A DNA stretch of 64,000 nt from DASRDR01 sp044867785 (GCA_044867785.1 JBIOVM010000165.1:53372-117371), one strand, 5' to 3'. Numbered from the stretch's first letter, positions 1 to 9,323 are shown. Made by a program: numbers and translations. The notes: generated from the sequence alone by a model not told the origin.

Positions 1-636
1 CTCTACGCCGGCCTGCCGGCACGGCCCTACTGGCACGCGGCGCTCCTCGGCCCGCGCTTCCTGGCCACGGCCTTTGCGGCCGGCCCGGCGCTCATGATCC
101 TGATCCTCGCCCTGATCCGGCGGCGTACCGAGTACCAGATTCCCGACGCGACCCTCCAGAAGCTCGCGCTGGTGGTCACCGTCGCCGCCCAGGTGTGCCT
201 GGTCATTCTGGTCTCCGAGCTGTTCACCGAGTTCTACCGCCACACCCACCACGGGCTGAGCGCCCGATACCTCTTCTTCGGCCTGGAAGGACATACGGAG
301 CTCGTGCCCTGGATCTGGACGTCGGTGGGCCTCACCGTGGTCGCCACCGCGATCCTGAGCGTCCACGGCGCGCGGCGGACCGCGCCGCTCCTCTACCTGG
401 CCTGCGCCATGCTCTTCGTGGGCGTCCTGATCGACAAAGGCATCGGGACGATCATTCCCGGCTTCGTCCCCGAGCCGTGGGGCAAGATCCCTCGCTACTC
501 GCCGACCTGGGTGGAGCTCACGGTGACCGCGGGCCTCTGGGCCCTCGGGGCCTTCGTGTTCACGGTGCTGGCCAAGGCCGCCATCCCCGTCGAACTCGGC
601 CGGTCGCGGTGGCGCAGGCACGTGGAGTCGCGCTGA
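1..636 (+). CDS. NrfD/PsrC-family membrane subunit (C-terminal part)
   Basis: The reading frame is open from the first base, so the N-terminus lies outside the window. The visible 211 residues contain about five hydrophobic helices and a PFWH-like motif (PYWHAALLGP) near the start, followed by a helix with the FLATAFAAG pattern typical of NrfD/PsrC/HybB-type quinol-binding membrane subunits. Such subunits pass electrons between the quinone pool and a periplasmic iron-sulfur or molybdopterin partner. Partners are presumably upstream and not visible, so the oxidoreductase cannot be named. The protein ends in a basic tail (RSRWRRHVESR). The family call is good; the substrate is unknown. Confidence 0.7.
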   Translation, partial: LYAGLPARPYWHAALLGPRFLATAFAAGPALMILILALIRRRTEYQIPDATLQKLALVVTVAAQVCLVILVSELFTEFYRHTHHGLSARYLFFGLEGHTELVPWIWTSVGLTVVATAILSVHGARRTAPLLYLACAMLFVGVLIDKGIGTIIPGFVPEPWGKIPRYSPTWVELTVTAGLWALGAFVFTVLAKAAIPVELGRSRWRRHVESR

Positions 637-1024
637 GCTCTGAACGGCGAGCGGCTCCGCCCCCGTCGTATTCAGCGGCTCGCCACCGCCCGTGGTGGTG
701 CTCTTGAAGATGGGGTGGACCTCGGCGCAACATGTCTAACAGTTTGATATATGCCACCGTCGGGCCTGGAACACTTCTTGCTTGGCGGGTGCCGCCTTTG
801 ACCATGGCCGAGACTCACGGGGCTAGAGGCCTGAGCACGCGATGGATTTCGCGAACGCGACGCGAAGTCGGACGACGGGGTGAGGCTGGGGCGCCACGGC
901 GTCCCAGTGCTGTCATCCCCATTGTCCGCTCGAGCTCGTGCCAGGCCGACGACGTGCGCTGGCACGCGATGTGCCTGCTACCAGACGCCACAGAAGGCGG
1001 AAGTCTATGCCCAAGGAGCAACCC
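637..1024. other. Intergenic region upstream of the efflux operon
   Basis: No credible coding sequence is visible in these 388 bases; the short open frames have no recognisable protein pattern. The 3' part holds a sigma-54-like promoter (960-975) and the ribosome-binding site AAGGAG at 1013-1018 that serves the ATG at 1025. Around 733-757 there is an AT-richer patch (TTTGATATAT) that could be a -10-like element, but no matching -35 was found. Confidence 0.5.
960..975 (+). promoter_or_regulatory. Sigma-54 (-24/-12) promoter candidate for the RND efflux operon
   Basis: The sequence reads TGGCACG-CGAT-GTGCC. The -24 element matches the consensus TGGCACG exactly, the GG and GC dinucleotides are separated by the required 10 bases, and the -12 element keeps TGC. 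Transcription would start near 986, giving a leader of about 40 bases before the ATG at 1025. Two intact sigma-54 activators are encoded in the window. Confidence 0.5.
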
Positions 1025-2521
1025 ATGGGAGCGCGAGATCACCCGATGACGGGACGCCGTCCAAGAACACAGGCTGAGCCCGTGCTCCGCTGGACCCGGC
1101 GGATCCGTCGCCCGCCGCCCCGGCGCTACGCCTGGGGGCCCATGCTGACGCTCCTCGCTTTCCTCCCGGCACTGACCACCTGCGACGGGACCAAAGCCAA
1201 GGAGGGCGCCCCGGCGCCGCCGCCACCCCCGGCTGTCGTCGTGACGGAGGTCGTCAAGCAGACCGTTCCGATCACCGCGGAGTTCGTCGCGCAGACGGAC
1301 GCGGTCCAGACCGTCGAGCTCCGGGCGCGCATCCAGGGCGTGCTGGAGCATGTCCGGTTCGAGGAAGGCTCCGACGTCAAGCAAGGACAGGTCCTGTTCG
1401 AGATCCAGCGGACGCAGTACGAGGCGGCTCTCCAGACCGCCCGCGCCCAGCTCGCCAAGGCCCAGGCCGAGCTGGCCCAGGCCCAGGAGCAGGTCGAGGT
1501 GCAGCGGTCCCGGGCGGAGCTCGAGCAGCGCCGGGCCGCGCTCGCCAAGGCCAAGCTGGACGTCGCCCGGCTGCGGCCGCTCGCCCAGGCCAGGGCAGTC
1601 CCCCAGGTGGACCTCGACAACGCGCTGGCGGCGGAGCAGGTGACGGTCGCCGGCGTGGCCGCGGCGGAAGCGGCCCTCAAGGACACCGAGCTCGGGCAGC
1701 GGATCGGCATCCAGCAGGCGCAGGCCGCCGTCGAGGCGGGCCGGGCCGCCGTCACCCAGGCCCAGCTGGACCTGAGCTACACGACCATCCGCGCGCCGAT
1801 CACGGGCGTCATCGGGCGCCTCGACGTGAACGAGGGGAACCTCGTCGGCCGGGGCGAGCCCACACTTCTCGCCACGATGTCCAGCTACGACCCGATCAAG
1901 ATCTCGGCGACCATGAGCGAGGTGGACTACCTCCGCTTCGCCCGGCGCGCCGCCGACCGCAAGGCCGGCAGGGAGATCCCGCTCGACCTCGTGCTGGCCG
2001 ATGGCACGCGGTACCCCCTCCGGGGCCGGCCGAAGACGCTCGACCGAACCGTGGACCCCAAGACCGGCACGATCGTCATCGAGGCGCTGTTCCCCAATCC
2101 AGACAAGCTCCTGAAGCCGGGCCAATTCGGGCGGGTGCGAGCCGTGGTCGAGGAGCGCGAGAACGCCGTCCTCGTCCCGCAGCGCGCCATCCAAGAGACC
2201 CAGGGGCAGAAGTCCGTTCTGGTGGTGGACCAGGAAGACAAGGTCGCGCTCCGGAGCGTGACCCTGAGCGAGCGGATCGGGGACCTCATCATCGTGACGC
2301 GCGGGTTGGAGGGCGGAGAGCGCGTGATCGTCGAGGGCCTGCAGAAAGTCCGGCCGGGGATGCAGGTGAAGCCCGAGGCGGCCCCGCCGGCCGGGACGCC
2401 GCCCGCCGCTGGCGCGGCCACGCCGGGGCCGGCTCCGACGCCAGCGCCGGCCGCGGGCGCCACAGCGCCGCCGGCCACGCCTCCGAAGGCGCCTCCGGCC
2501 AAGCCACAGGGCGGCGGCTAG
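1025..2521 (+). CDS. RND efflux periplasmic adaptor (MexA/AcrA family)
   Basis: This is the membrane-fusion subunit of a tripartite efflux pump, bridging the inner-membrane RND pump and the outer-membrane channel encoded just downstream. The order is a basic leader with hydrophobic segment, the first beta-barrel/lipoyl half (VELRARIQGVLEHV, then EGSDVKQGQVLFEI), a long Ala/Gln/Glu-rich alpha-hairpin, the second lipoyl half (TTIRAPITGVIGRL), a beta-barrel and a membrane-proximal domain. A Pro/Ala-rich tail of about 50 residues is unusual. I chose ATG 1025 because AAGGAG lies six bases upstream. ATG 1142 is an alternative that would place a lipobox-like LTTC at the end of the signal peptide. 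The RND gene starts 5 bases after the stop. Confidence 0.93.
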   Translation: MGARDHPMTGRRPRTQAEPVLRWTRRIRRPPPRRYAWGPMLTLLAFLPALTTCDGTKAKEGAPAPPPPPAVVVTEVVKQTVPITAEFVAQTDAVQTVELRARIQGVLEHVRFEEGSDVKQGQVLFEIQRTQYEAALQTARAQLAKAQAELAQAQEQVEVQRSRAELEQRRAALAKAKLDVARLRPLAQARAVPQVDLDNALAAEQVTVAGVAAAEAALKDTELGQRIGIQQAQAAVEAGRAAVTQAQLDLSYTTIRAPITGVIGRLDVNEGNLVGRGEPTLLATMSSYDPIKISATMSEVDYLRFARRAADRKAGREIPLDLVLADGTRYPLRGRPKTLDRTVDPKTGTIVIEALFPNPDKLLKPGQFGRVRAVVEERENAVLVPQRAIQETQGQKSVLVVDQEDKVALRSVTLSERIGDLIIVTRGLEGGERVIVEGLQKVRPGMQVKPEAAPPAGTPPAAGAATPGPAPTPAPAAGATAPPATPPKAPPAKPQGGG

Positions 2522-2526
2522 GCCCG

Positions 2527-5500
2527 ATGGCCCAGTTCTTCATCGGCCGTCCGATCGTCGCGATCGTCATCGCGATCCTCACCGTGTTGCTGGGGACCGC
2601 CTCGCTCCTCAAGCTCGCCTTCGAGCAGTACCCCTTCCTGGCCCCGCCGTCCATCCGCGTCACCGCGACCTACCCGGGCGCCTCGGCCGTGGCGGTGGAG
2701 CAGTCGGTCGCCACGCCGATCGAGCAGGAAGTCAACGGCGTGGACAACATGATCTACATGCAGTCGTCGAACACGAGCGACGGCCGCATGCTGCTCGACG
2801 TCAGCTTCCGGGTCGGCGTCGACCAGGACACCGCGAACGTCCTCACGCAGAACCGGGTCACGGTGTCCCAGGCGCGGCTCCCGCAGGAGGTGACCCAGCA
2901 GGGCGTGACCGTCAAGAAGCAGAGCCCGAGCATCCTGATGGTGATCTCGGTCTACTCCCCCGGGGAGAGCTACGACGCGAACTTCCTGATCAACTACTCC
3001 GGCATCAACCTGCGCGACCAGCTCCTCCGCATCCCCGGCATCGCCCAGGTCGATCTCTTCGGCGGCGCCGACTACGGCATGCGGGTCTGGCTCGAGCCCG
3101 CCAAGCTGGCCAAGCTCGGGCTGACGCCGGCCGACGTGATCGCGTCGATCAAGGAGCAGAACCTCCAGGCTCCCGCCGGGCGGGTCGGTGGCGCGCCGTC
3201 GCCCAAGGACCAGCAGTTCACCTACACGGTGGCCGCGCCCGGCCGGCTGGTCACGATCGAGGAATTCGAGAACATCATCATCCGGGGCACCGCGACCGCC
3301 GCCCAGGTCCGGATCAAGGACGTGGGCCGGGCGGAGCTCGGCTCCCAGGACTACAACTCGTTCGGCCGCCTCGACGGCAAGCCGGCCGGGTCGCTGGCCA
3401 TCTACCTCCTGCCGGGCGCGAACCAGCTCCAGGCGTCGCACACGATCTACGAGACCATGGCGCGCGCGAAGGACCTCTTCCCGCCGGACATGGACTACAA
3501 GATCGTCTACGACACGACGCCGGCCGTCGAGGCCTCGATCGAGTCGATCGTGCACACCTTCGTCGAGGCGCTGATCCTCGTCACGCTGGTCGTGTTCATC
3601 TTCCTCCAGAACGTGCGGGCCACGATCATCCCGCTCCTGACCGTGCCCGTCTCGATCATCGGGACCTTCATCTTCTTCCCGATGCTCGGCTTCTCGGTCA
3701 ACACGCTCTCGATGTTCGGGCTCGTGCTGGCCATCGGCATCGTCGTGGACGACGCCATCGTCGTGGTCGAGGCGGTGATCCATCACATGGAGCACGGCTT
3801 GAGTCCACGGGACGCGACGGTCCAGGCCATGAAGGAGGTGTCCGGGCCGGTCATCGGGATCGCCCTCATCCTGTCCGCCGTGTTCGTGCCGGTCGCCTTC
3901 CTCGGCGGCCTCATCGGCCAGATGTACCAGCAGTTCGCGCTGACGATTGCCATCTCGGTGCTCCTCTCGGCCTTCAGCGCGCTGTCGCTGTCGCCCGCCC
4001 TGTCCGTGCTGTTGCTCAAGCCCCACAAGCCCGCTCGCGGGCCGCTCGGGGCGTTCTTCCGGGGGTTCAACTGGGTGTTCGACCGGACGACCAACGGCTA
4101 CATCGGGGTGACCCGGCTGCTCGTCCGGCGCGCGGTGCTCTCGATCCTAGTCGTCCTCGTGGTGGCCGTCGGCGCCGGGCTCTTCGGCCGCGCGATCCCG
4201 GCCGGATTCATTCCCGACGAGGACCAGGGCATCCTCGGGGTCAACGTGCAGCTTCCCCCAGGAGCGTCGCTCGAGCGGACGGCCGCCGTCCTGACGCGGG
4301 TCGAGCAGATCGTCGCCAAGGCCGCCGGGGTCGACTCGTTCGCGACCATCGGCGGCTACGGGGTCGTCACGAACACCTACCAGCCGAACTTCGGCACGAC
4401 CTTCATCCGTCTCAAGCCCTGGGAGGAGCGCCACGGCGACGACCTGCACGCCAGGGGGATCATGGCCGCCCTTCAGCGGGAATTCGTGAGCATCGCCGAG
4501 GCGATCGTCTTCCCGTTCAACATCCCCACGCTCTCGGGCTTCGGCGCCTCGTCCGGCTTCAACTTCCTGCTCCAGGACCGAAGCGGCACGCTGAGCGTCG
4601 ACGAGCTCGGCGCTCAGTCGCGCGCCTTCCTGGCCGAGGCGCGCCAGCGTCCGCAGCTCGCCAACGTGTTCACCTCGTTCGATCCGAACTATCCGCAGGT
4701 GAAGGTGGAGCTCGACCGGGAGAAGGCGCGCACCCTCGGGATCCCCGTCAACGACGTGTTCCAGTCCATGTCGGCGGTGCTGGGCGGCGCCTACGTGAAC
4801 GACTTCAACCGGTTCGGACGGCTGTTCCGGGTCTACGTCCAGGCCGACGCCGACTATCGGCGGAAGCCCGAGGACATCGGGCAGATCTACGTCCGGAGCC
4901 AGACCACCAACACCATGATTCCGCTCTCGACGCTCATGACGATCACGGAGGTGCCGAGCACCGAGATCACCACCCGGTTCAACCTGTTCCGCGCGGTGGA
5001 GATCAGCGGGATCCCTGGGCGCGGCTACACCTCCGGTCAGGCCCTGGCGACCCTCGAGGACGTCTTCGCGAAGACGATGCCGAAGGAGATGGGCTTCGCC
5101 TACTCGAAGCTCTCCTACCAGGAGAAGGTGGCGCCGCCAGCCGGCCCGACGTTCGTCATGGCCATCGTCTTCGTGTTCCTCCTGCTGGCCGCGATGTACG
5201 AGAGCTGGCGCCTGCCGTGGGCGGTCCTGCTCGGCTCGCCCCTCGTCGCGCTCGGCGCCTTCTTCGGCGTCTGGCTCATGGGCTACGACAACAACGTCTA
5301 CGTCCAGGTCGGGCTCGTCATGCTCATCGGTCTCGCGGCCAAGAACGCGATCCTGATCGTCGAGGTGGCGAAGGTGAGGCACGAGGAGGGCAAGCCGGCG
5401 CAGGAGGCCGCGCTGGAGGCGGCGCGCCTCCGCTTCCGGCCCATCCTGATGACCGCGTTCGCCTTCATCCTGGGCGTGGTGCCGCTCATGCTCGCGAGCG

Positions 5501-5703
5501 GGGCCGGCGCCGGGGCGCAGAACGTCATGGGCACGGCGGTCTTCTGGGGCATGCTGGTCGCCACGTTCCTCGGCGTGTTCATCATTCCGGGCAACTTCGC
5601 CTTCGTGGAGCAGCTGGGACGGCGCCATCGCCGGGCGAAAGGCGCGGCAACGGTTCCAGCACAGGAACCGGCCGGGGCCGCGCTTCGTGAGGAGCATCCG
5701 TGA
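2527..5703 (+). CDS. RND multidrug efflux permease (HAE1 family, MexB/AcrB-like)
   Basis: A 1058-residue inner-membrane proton-driven pump, the normal length for the AcrB/MexB family. The N-terminus (MAQFFIGRPIVAIVI) is the canonical first transmembrane helix. The proton-relay residues are present: adjacent Asp408-Asp409 in TM4 (GIVVDDAIVVVEA) and Lys939 in TM10 (GLAAKNAILIVE), equivalent to AcrB D407/D408 and K940. Two large periplasmic loops follow TM1 and TM7, as in all HAE1 pumps. The gene lies between the adaptor (5-base gap) and the outer-membrane channel (4-base overlap), so the three are co-translated. Substrates cannot be deduced; hydrophobic and amphiphilic drugs are usual for this family. 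Confidence 0.96.
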   Translation: MAQFFIGRPIVAIVIAILTVLLGTASLLKLAFEQYPFLAPPSIRVTATYPGASAVAVEQSVATPIEQEVNGVDNMIYMQSSNTSDGRMLLDVSFRVGVDQDTANVLTQNRVTVSQARLPQEVTQQGVTVKKQSPSILMVISVYSPGESYDANFLINYSGINLRDQLLRIPGIAQVDLFGGADYGMRVWLEPAKLAKLGLTPADVIASIKEQNLQAPAGRVGGAPSPKDQQFTYTVAAPGRLVTIEEFENIIIRGTATAAQVRIKDVGRAELGSQDYNSFGRLDGKPAGSLAIYLLPGANQLQASHTIYETMARAKDLFPPDMDYKIVYDTTPAVEASIESIVHTFVEALILVTLVVFIFLQNVRATIIPLLTVPVSIIGTFIFFPMLGFSVNTLSMFGLVLAIGIVVDDAIVVVEAVIHHMEHGLSPRDATVQAMKEVSGPVIGIALILSAVFVPVAFLGGLIGQMYQQFALTIAISVLLSAFSALSLSPALSVLLLKPHKPARGPLGAFFRGFNWVFDRTTNGYIGVTRLLVRRAVLSILVVLVVAVGAGLFGRAIPAGFIPDEDQGILGVNVQLPPGASLERTAAVLTRVEQIVAKAAGVDSFATIGGYGVVTNTYQPNFGTTFIRLKPWEERHGDDLHARGIMAALQREFVSIAEAIVFPFNIPTLSGFGASSGFNFLLQDRSGTLSVDELGAQSRAFLAEARQRPQLANVFTSFDPNYPQVKVELDREKARTLGIPVNDVFQSMSAVLGGAYVNDFNRFGRLFRVYVQADADYRRKPEDIGQIYVRSQTTNTMIPLSTLMTITEVPSTEITTRFNLFRAVEISGIPGRGYTSGQALATLEDVFAKTMPKEMGFAYSKLSYQEKVAPPAGPTFVMAIVFVFLLLAAMYESWRLPWAVLLGSPLVALGAFFGVWLMGYDNNVYVQVGLVMLIGLAAKNAILIVEVAKVRHEEGKPAQEAALEAARLRFRPILMTAFAFILGVVPLMLASGAGAGAQNVMGTAVFWGMLVATFLGVFIIPGNFAFVEQLGRRHRRAKGAATVPAQEPAGAALREEHP

Positions 5704-7091
5704 GGCGGAGCCTCCTCGCACTGACCCTGGTGCTGTCGGCCGCGTGCGCTCTCGGGCCAGACTATCGTCGCCCGGAAGTGCCGTTGCCCACGGTGTTCCG
5801 CGGCCTCGATCCCACGGCCCCCGGCGGGCCGGGGTCGCTCGCCGACCTCGCCTGGTGGACGCTCTTCGAGGACGAGGCCCTCCAGGCGCTGATCCAGGTC
5901 GCGCTCGTCGAGAACTACGACCTCCGGGTCGCCGTGGCGCGCATCCTGGACGCCGAGGCCCAGGTGACCATCACCCGCTCGTTCCAGTTCCCCTCGATCG
6001 ACGGCACCGCCCAGGCGCCCTACTCGACCACCTTCGGCGACCGACCGCCGCTCTTCACGCTCGAGAACTCGTTCATCCCGCAGACCGCGATCAACCTCTC
6101 CTTCGAGCTCGACTTCTGGGGCCGGTGGCGGCGGGCGACCGAGGCGTCCCGGGCTGATCTCCTCGCGACCGAGGAAGGCCGGCACGTCGTGCTGAGCGAT
6201 CTGGTCTCCAGCGTGGCCAATGCCTACTTCCAGCTCCGGGCGCTCGATCTCGGCCTCGAGGTCGCCCGGCGGACGGTGGGACTGCGCCAGGACTCCCTCC
6301 GGCTCGTCCGCCTCCGCGAGGAGGGCGGCATCGTGTCGCTGATGGACGTCTACCAGGCGGAGACCCTGCTCTCGGGCGCCCTGCGCGAGATCCCCGACTT
6401 CGAGCGGCAGATCGAGCAGACGGAGAACCTCATCAGCGTGCTCCTCGGCCGGAACCCCGGACCGATCGCGCGCGGCCGGTCGCTGGAGAGCCAGATCAGC
6501 CTGCCCGTTCTGCCCGCGGGACTGCCGGCCGCCTTGCTCGAGCGGCGCCCCGACGTACGCACCGCCGAGCAGGAGCTGGTCGCCGCCAATGCGCGGATCG
6601 GGGTGGCGAAGTCCGAGTACTTTCCCCGAATCTTCCTGCTCGGCGAGATCGGGGTGGCGGGCGGCGTCCAGAACAGCGTGTCCTTCGGCCCCATGGGCTT
6701 CTTCGGGATCGGCCCGACCCTGTCGGTCCCGATCTTCAACATGGGCCGCGTCCAAGCTGGCGTCGACTCGGCGGAGGCCCGCGCCCAGGAGGCCGTCGCC
6801 CGGTACCAGCGGACCGTCCAGCAGGCCGTCCGCGAGGTCTCGGACGCGCTGGTCGGGCACCGGAAGCGCCGCGAAGCCCGCGTGGAACAGGAGACACTCG
6901 TCCAGGTCCTGAGGAACGCGGCACGTCTCTCGAACGTTCGCTACGACGGCGGCGTGACGAGCTATCTCGAGGTTCTGGACAACGAGCGCCAGCTGTTCAC
7001 GGCGGAGCTGGACCTGGCGCAGGCGCGGCGGGACGAGCTCCTGGCCGTGGTCGGCCTCTACCGGGCGCTCGGTGGGGGTTGGGCGCAGTAG
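5700..7091 (+). CDS. Outer-membrane efflux channel lipoprotein (NodT/OprM family)
   Basis: A TolC-type channel of 463 residues that completes the tripartite pump. The start GTG at 5700 overlaps the pump's stop codon (GTGA). A short signal peptide ends in LVLSAAC, so Cys16 should be lipidated. LGPDYRRPEVPLP directly after the cysteine is the hallmark of the NodT family. Two internally homologous halves rich in long helices follow (QAEQEL and DNERQLFTAELDLAQAR type segments), as expected for the coiled-coil barrel. Transcription is from the shared operon promoter. Confidence 0.94.
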   Translation: MRRSLLALTLVLSAACALGPDYRRPEVPLPTVFRGLDPTAPGGPGSLADLAWWTLFEDEALQALIQVALVENYDLRVAVARILDAEAQVTITRSFQFPSIDGTAQAPYSTTFGDRPPLFTLENSFIPQTAINLSFELDFWGRWRRATEASRADLLATEEGRHVVLSDLVSSVANAYFQLRALDLGLEVARRTVGLRQDSLRLVRLREEGGIVSLMDVYQAETLLSGALREIPDFERQIEQTENLISVLLGRNPGPIARGRSLESQISLPVLPAGLPAALLERRPDVRTAEQELVAANARIGVAKSEYFPRIFLLGEIGVAGGVQNSVSFGPMGFFGIGPTLSVPIFNMGRVQAGVDSAEARAQEAVARYQRTVQQAVREVSDALVGHRKRREARVEQETLVQVLRNAARLSNVRYDGGVTSYLEVLDNERQLFTAELDLAQARRDELLAVVGLYRALGGGWAQ

Positions 7092-7114
7092 AGACGATCG
7101 AGGGCTCGGGCCGT

Positions 7115-7145
7115 CCGGGGATCGGTGCGCCGCGATCGTCCCCGG
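7115..7145 (+). other. Short hairpin between the efflux operon and the next gene
   Basis: CCGGGGA at 7115-7121 can pair with TCCCCGG at 7139-7145, with a partly pairing centre. There is no U-tract after it, so it is not a classical intrinsic terminator. It could be an attenuating or mRNA-stabilising structure at the operon end, or chance in GC-rich DNA. Confidence 0.25.
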
Positions 7146-7178
7146 TTGCACCGGGTCAGGGAAAGGAGATCGGCGACA

Positions 7179-7433
7179 ATGGCCAAGCCGGTTCGGACGG
7201 GATTCATGCTGCTCGTCCTCGCGGCCGCCGGGGCCGGATGCGTATCCTCCGAGCAGTGGAAGGAGTGGAAGTCCCACCCGAGCCACTTCGCCTCCGGGGA
7301 TCACATGAAGTTCTCGCTCAAGAATCAGGGCAAGACGCCTAAAGTGAGCCAGGACGACCAGAAGGTTGCGGCCGGTCAGTCGTGGTGGGGCGACCCCGTG
7401 GTGGTGCGCCCCGACCAGATCTTCCAGAACTAG
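7179..7433 (+). CDS. Small lipoprotein of unknown function
   Basis: An 84-residue protein with a strong ribosome-binding site (GAAAGGAG, 7161-7168) before ATG 7179. The signal peptide has a hydrophobic core (MLLVLAAAGAGC) and a lipidation cysteine at position 21, followed by VSSEQWKEWKSHPSHFASG. The mature part is polar, with repeated Trp and His. It lies 87 bases downstream of the efflux channel and may be co-transcribed. I do not recognise a named family. The short, regular length and clear start argue for a real gene. Confidence 0.7.
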   Translation: MAKPVRTGFMLLVLAAAGAGCVSSEQWKEWKSHPSHFASGDHMKFSLKNQGKTPKVSQDDQKVAAGQSWWGDPVVVRPDQIFQN

Positions 7434-7446
7434 GCGCCCGGCGCCG

Positions 7447-8109
7447 ATGACCGGACCGACGTGGGGGTGGGCGGCCGCGGCCGTCCTGGCCGCGGGTCTC
7501 CTCACCGCGAGCGCCGAGGCCCAGCGCTCGGCGGATGAGTCGATCTATCCGCTGTCGGAGTACCGGGCGGCCGATGGCCGCGCGCTGGCCGCCGCCCACG
7601 CGGGCGAGCTGCGCGCTCTCTACGACGCGGTCCGCCGCTGCGCACCGGAGCTTGACTTCCAGCGACATGGCATCGGGTTTCGGCGCCCGACGGGAAGCGC
7701 GGATATCGCGCCGCACCTTGCGATCTGGACGTGGCTCCAGTGGGCACCGGCCCCCGAGGGCGGGGACCCACTGGGCCGGGCCGCGGATGCGTTTCGACGC
7801 TACGGCCCGAAGCTCCTGCCGCATCTCGTCGCACGGGATCCCGTCCGCGCGGACGCGCGGGTCGGGGGCTACGGTCTCGTGCTCACCTGGCTCAAGCCCG
7901 GCCCGGCGACCGGCGCGCCCGTCGCGGAGACGCTGGTGGTGTTCGCGCCCAGAGCGGCCGTCGTCTCCTTCGTGGGCGGTCAGGCGCCGCTGTCGGAGCT
8001 GCTCGCCCAGTCTCGCCTCCGGGTCTTCGACGGCCAGACGGAGGTGCCCGTGTCGACCCTCGGAATCCGGGACCAGGATGCCCCGGCTCCAGCCTCTCCG
8101 AGCTGCTAG
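7447..8109 (+). CDS. Exported protein of unknown function
   Basis: ATG 7447 opens a 220-residue protein with a signal peptide (MTGPTWGWAAAAVLAAGLLTASAEAQ). It follows the small lipoprotein by 13 bases, so the two are probably one transcript. The body has two cysteine-poor alpha/beta stretches and no catalytic motif I can recognise. An alternative upstream ATG at 7366 would run through the lipoprotein gene and is unlikely. The function is unknown; a periplasmic location is inferred from the signal peptide. Confidence 0.65.
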   Translation: MTGPTWGWAAAAVLAAGLLTASAEAQRSADESIYPLSEYRAADGRALAAAHAGELRALYDAVRRCAPELDFQRHGIGFRRPTGSADIAPHLAIWTWLQWAPAPEGGDPLGRAADAFRRYGPKLLPHLVARDPVRADARVGGYGLVLTWLKPGPATGAPVAETLVVFAPRAAVVSFVGGQAPLSELLAQSRLRVFDGQTEVPVSTLGIRDQDAPAPASPSC

Positions 8110-8151
8110 GAGGGCGATGGGGGAGCGGTTCGGCGACTGCGGCTAGCGACC

Positions 8152-9099
8152 ATGGCATCGAGCCTGCTCGCCCTGCTCGACGACATCGCCACGCTGCTCG
8201 ATGACGTGGCGCTGCTCACCAAGGCCGCCTCGCGGAAGACCGCGGGCGTGCTGGGCGACGACCTGGCGCTCAACGCCCAGCAGGTGGCCGGCCTGAGAGC
8301 CGAGCGCGAGCTGCCCGTCGTGTGGGCGGTGGCCAAGGGCTCGCTGGTCAACAAGGCCATCCTGGTGCCCGCGGCGCTGGCCATCAGCGCCTTCGCACCG
8401 TGGGCCGTGACGCCGCTGCTCATGGCCGGCGGGGCGTATCTCTGCTACGAGGGCTTCGAGAAGCTCGCGCACGGCCTCCTGCATGATCGGGCGGAGGACG
8501 ATGCGCATCACCGGGCGCTGGCTCACGCATGGTCCGATCCCGCGGTGGACCTCGTGTCGGCCGAGAAGACGAGGATCCGCGGCGCGGTGCGCACGGACTT
8601 CATCCTGTCGGCGGAGATCATCGTGATCACGCTGGGCATCGTGGCGGCCGCGTCCTTCGTGACGCGGGTCGCCGTCCTCGCCGGCATCGCGCTCCTCATG
8701 ACCGTGGGCGTCTACGGCCTGGTCGGGGCCATCGTCAAGCTCGACGACGCGGGCCTCTACCTCAGCCGGCGTGCCGGCGACGGGGCGTTCGCCCGGATCC
8801 AGCGCGGCATCGGGGCCGGCATCCTCCGGACCGCGCCGCTGCTGATGAGGGGCCTGTCCATCGCGGGCACGGCCGCGATGTTCCTGGTGGGTGGCGGCAT
8901 CGTCGTCCATGGCATTCCCGCCCTCGACCACTGGATCGAGGGACTGACCGGAGGGGCCGCCGCGCTCCCCGGGATCGGCGGCGCTCTCCATCTCGCGATG
9001 CCCTTCCTGCTCGCGGCCGTCACGGGCGTCGTGGTCGGCGGACTCGCGCTGGGCGTCGCGCGGACCGTGCGGCGCGTGATGCGTCCGCAACCAGCCTGA
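8152..9099 (+). CDS. DUF808 (YedI-like) inner-membrane protein
   Basis: A 315-residue multi-pass membrane protein. The N-terminus (ASSLLALLDDIATLLDDVA), the KTAGVLGDDLALNAQQVAG segment and the KGSLVNKAILVP helix are the recognised pattern of the DUF808/YedI family, whose biochemical role is not established. About six hydrophobic segments follow, and it ends in a basic tail. It stands alone between exported proteins, so the neighbours give no functional clue. Confidence 0.9.
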   Translation: MASSLLALLDDIATLLDDVALLTKAASRKTAGVLGDDLALNAQQVAGLRAERELPVVWAVAKGSLVNKAILVPAALAISAFAPWAVTPLLMAGGAYLCYEGFEKLAHGLLHDRAEDDAHHRALAHAWSDPAVDLVSAEKTRIRGAVRTDFILSAEIIVITLGIVAAASFVTRVAVLAGIALLMTVGVYGLVGAIVKLDDAGLYLSRRAGDGAFARIQRGIGAGILRTAPLLMRGLSIAGTAAMFLVGGGIVVHGIPALDHWIEGLTGGAAALPGIGGALHLAMPFLLAAVTGVVVGGLALGVARTVRRVMRPQPA

Positions 9100-9252
9100 T
9101 CGCCCTTCAGGGCCGACTCCGGCGGGTCCAGGCGGCCTGGATTGCCGTCGAATACGGCGGCCGCCGCTCCCGGTGGTGGCCAGGCGGCGAGCTCCGAAGA
9201 GCCGCGGGCCGTTCCCGTCTGATTGCACGGATAGTTGTCGATGCTGAGCAAC

Positions 9253-9268
9253 GGGCACGTGGGTTGCA
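9253..9268 (+). promoter_or_regulatory. Near-consensus sigma-54 promoter
   Basis: The sequence reads GGGCACG-TGGG-TTGCA. Only the first base differs from TGGCACG-N4-TTGCA, and GG and GC are exactly 10 bases apart. The expected start site is near 9279, about 45 bases before the ATG of the outer-membrane barrel gene at 9324. This is the best sigma-54 match I found in the window. Confidence 0.7.
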
Positions 9269-9323
9269 GCCCTGCTCGCCTGGACCCCGATCTCATCTCT
9301 ACGCCTGCGGAAAGGATGCTCCA

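Noticed and set aside
815..2194. 459-codon minus-strand open frame opposite the efflux adaptor
   Set aside because: No domain pattern, Arg/Leu/Asp-rich composition, fully antisense to a clear MexA-type gene.
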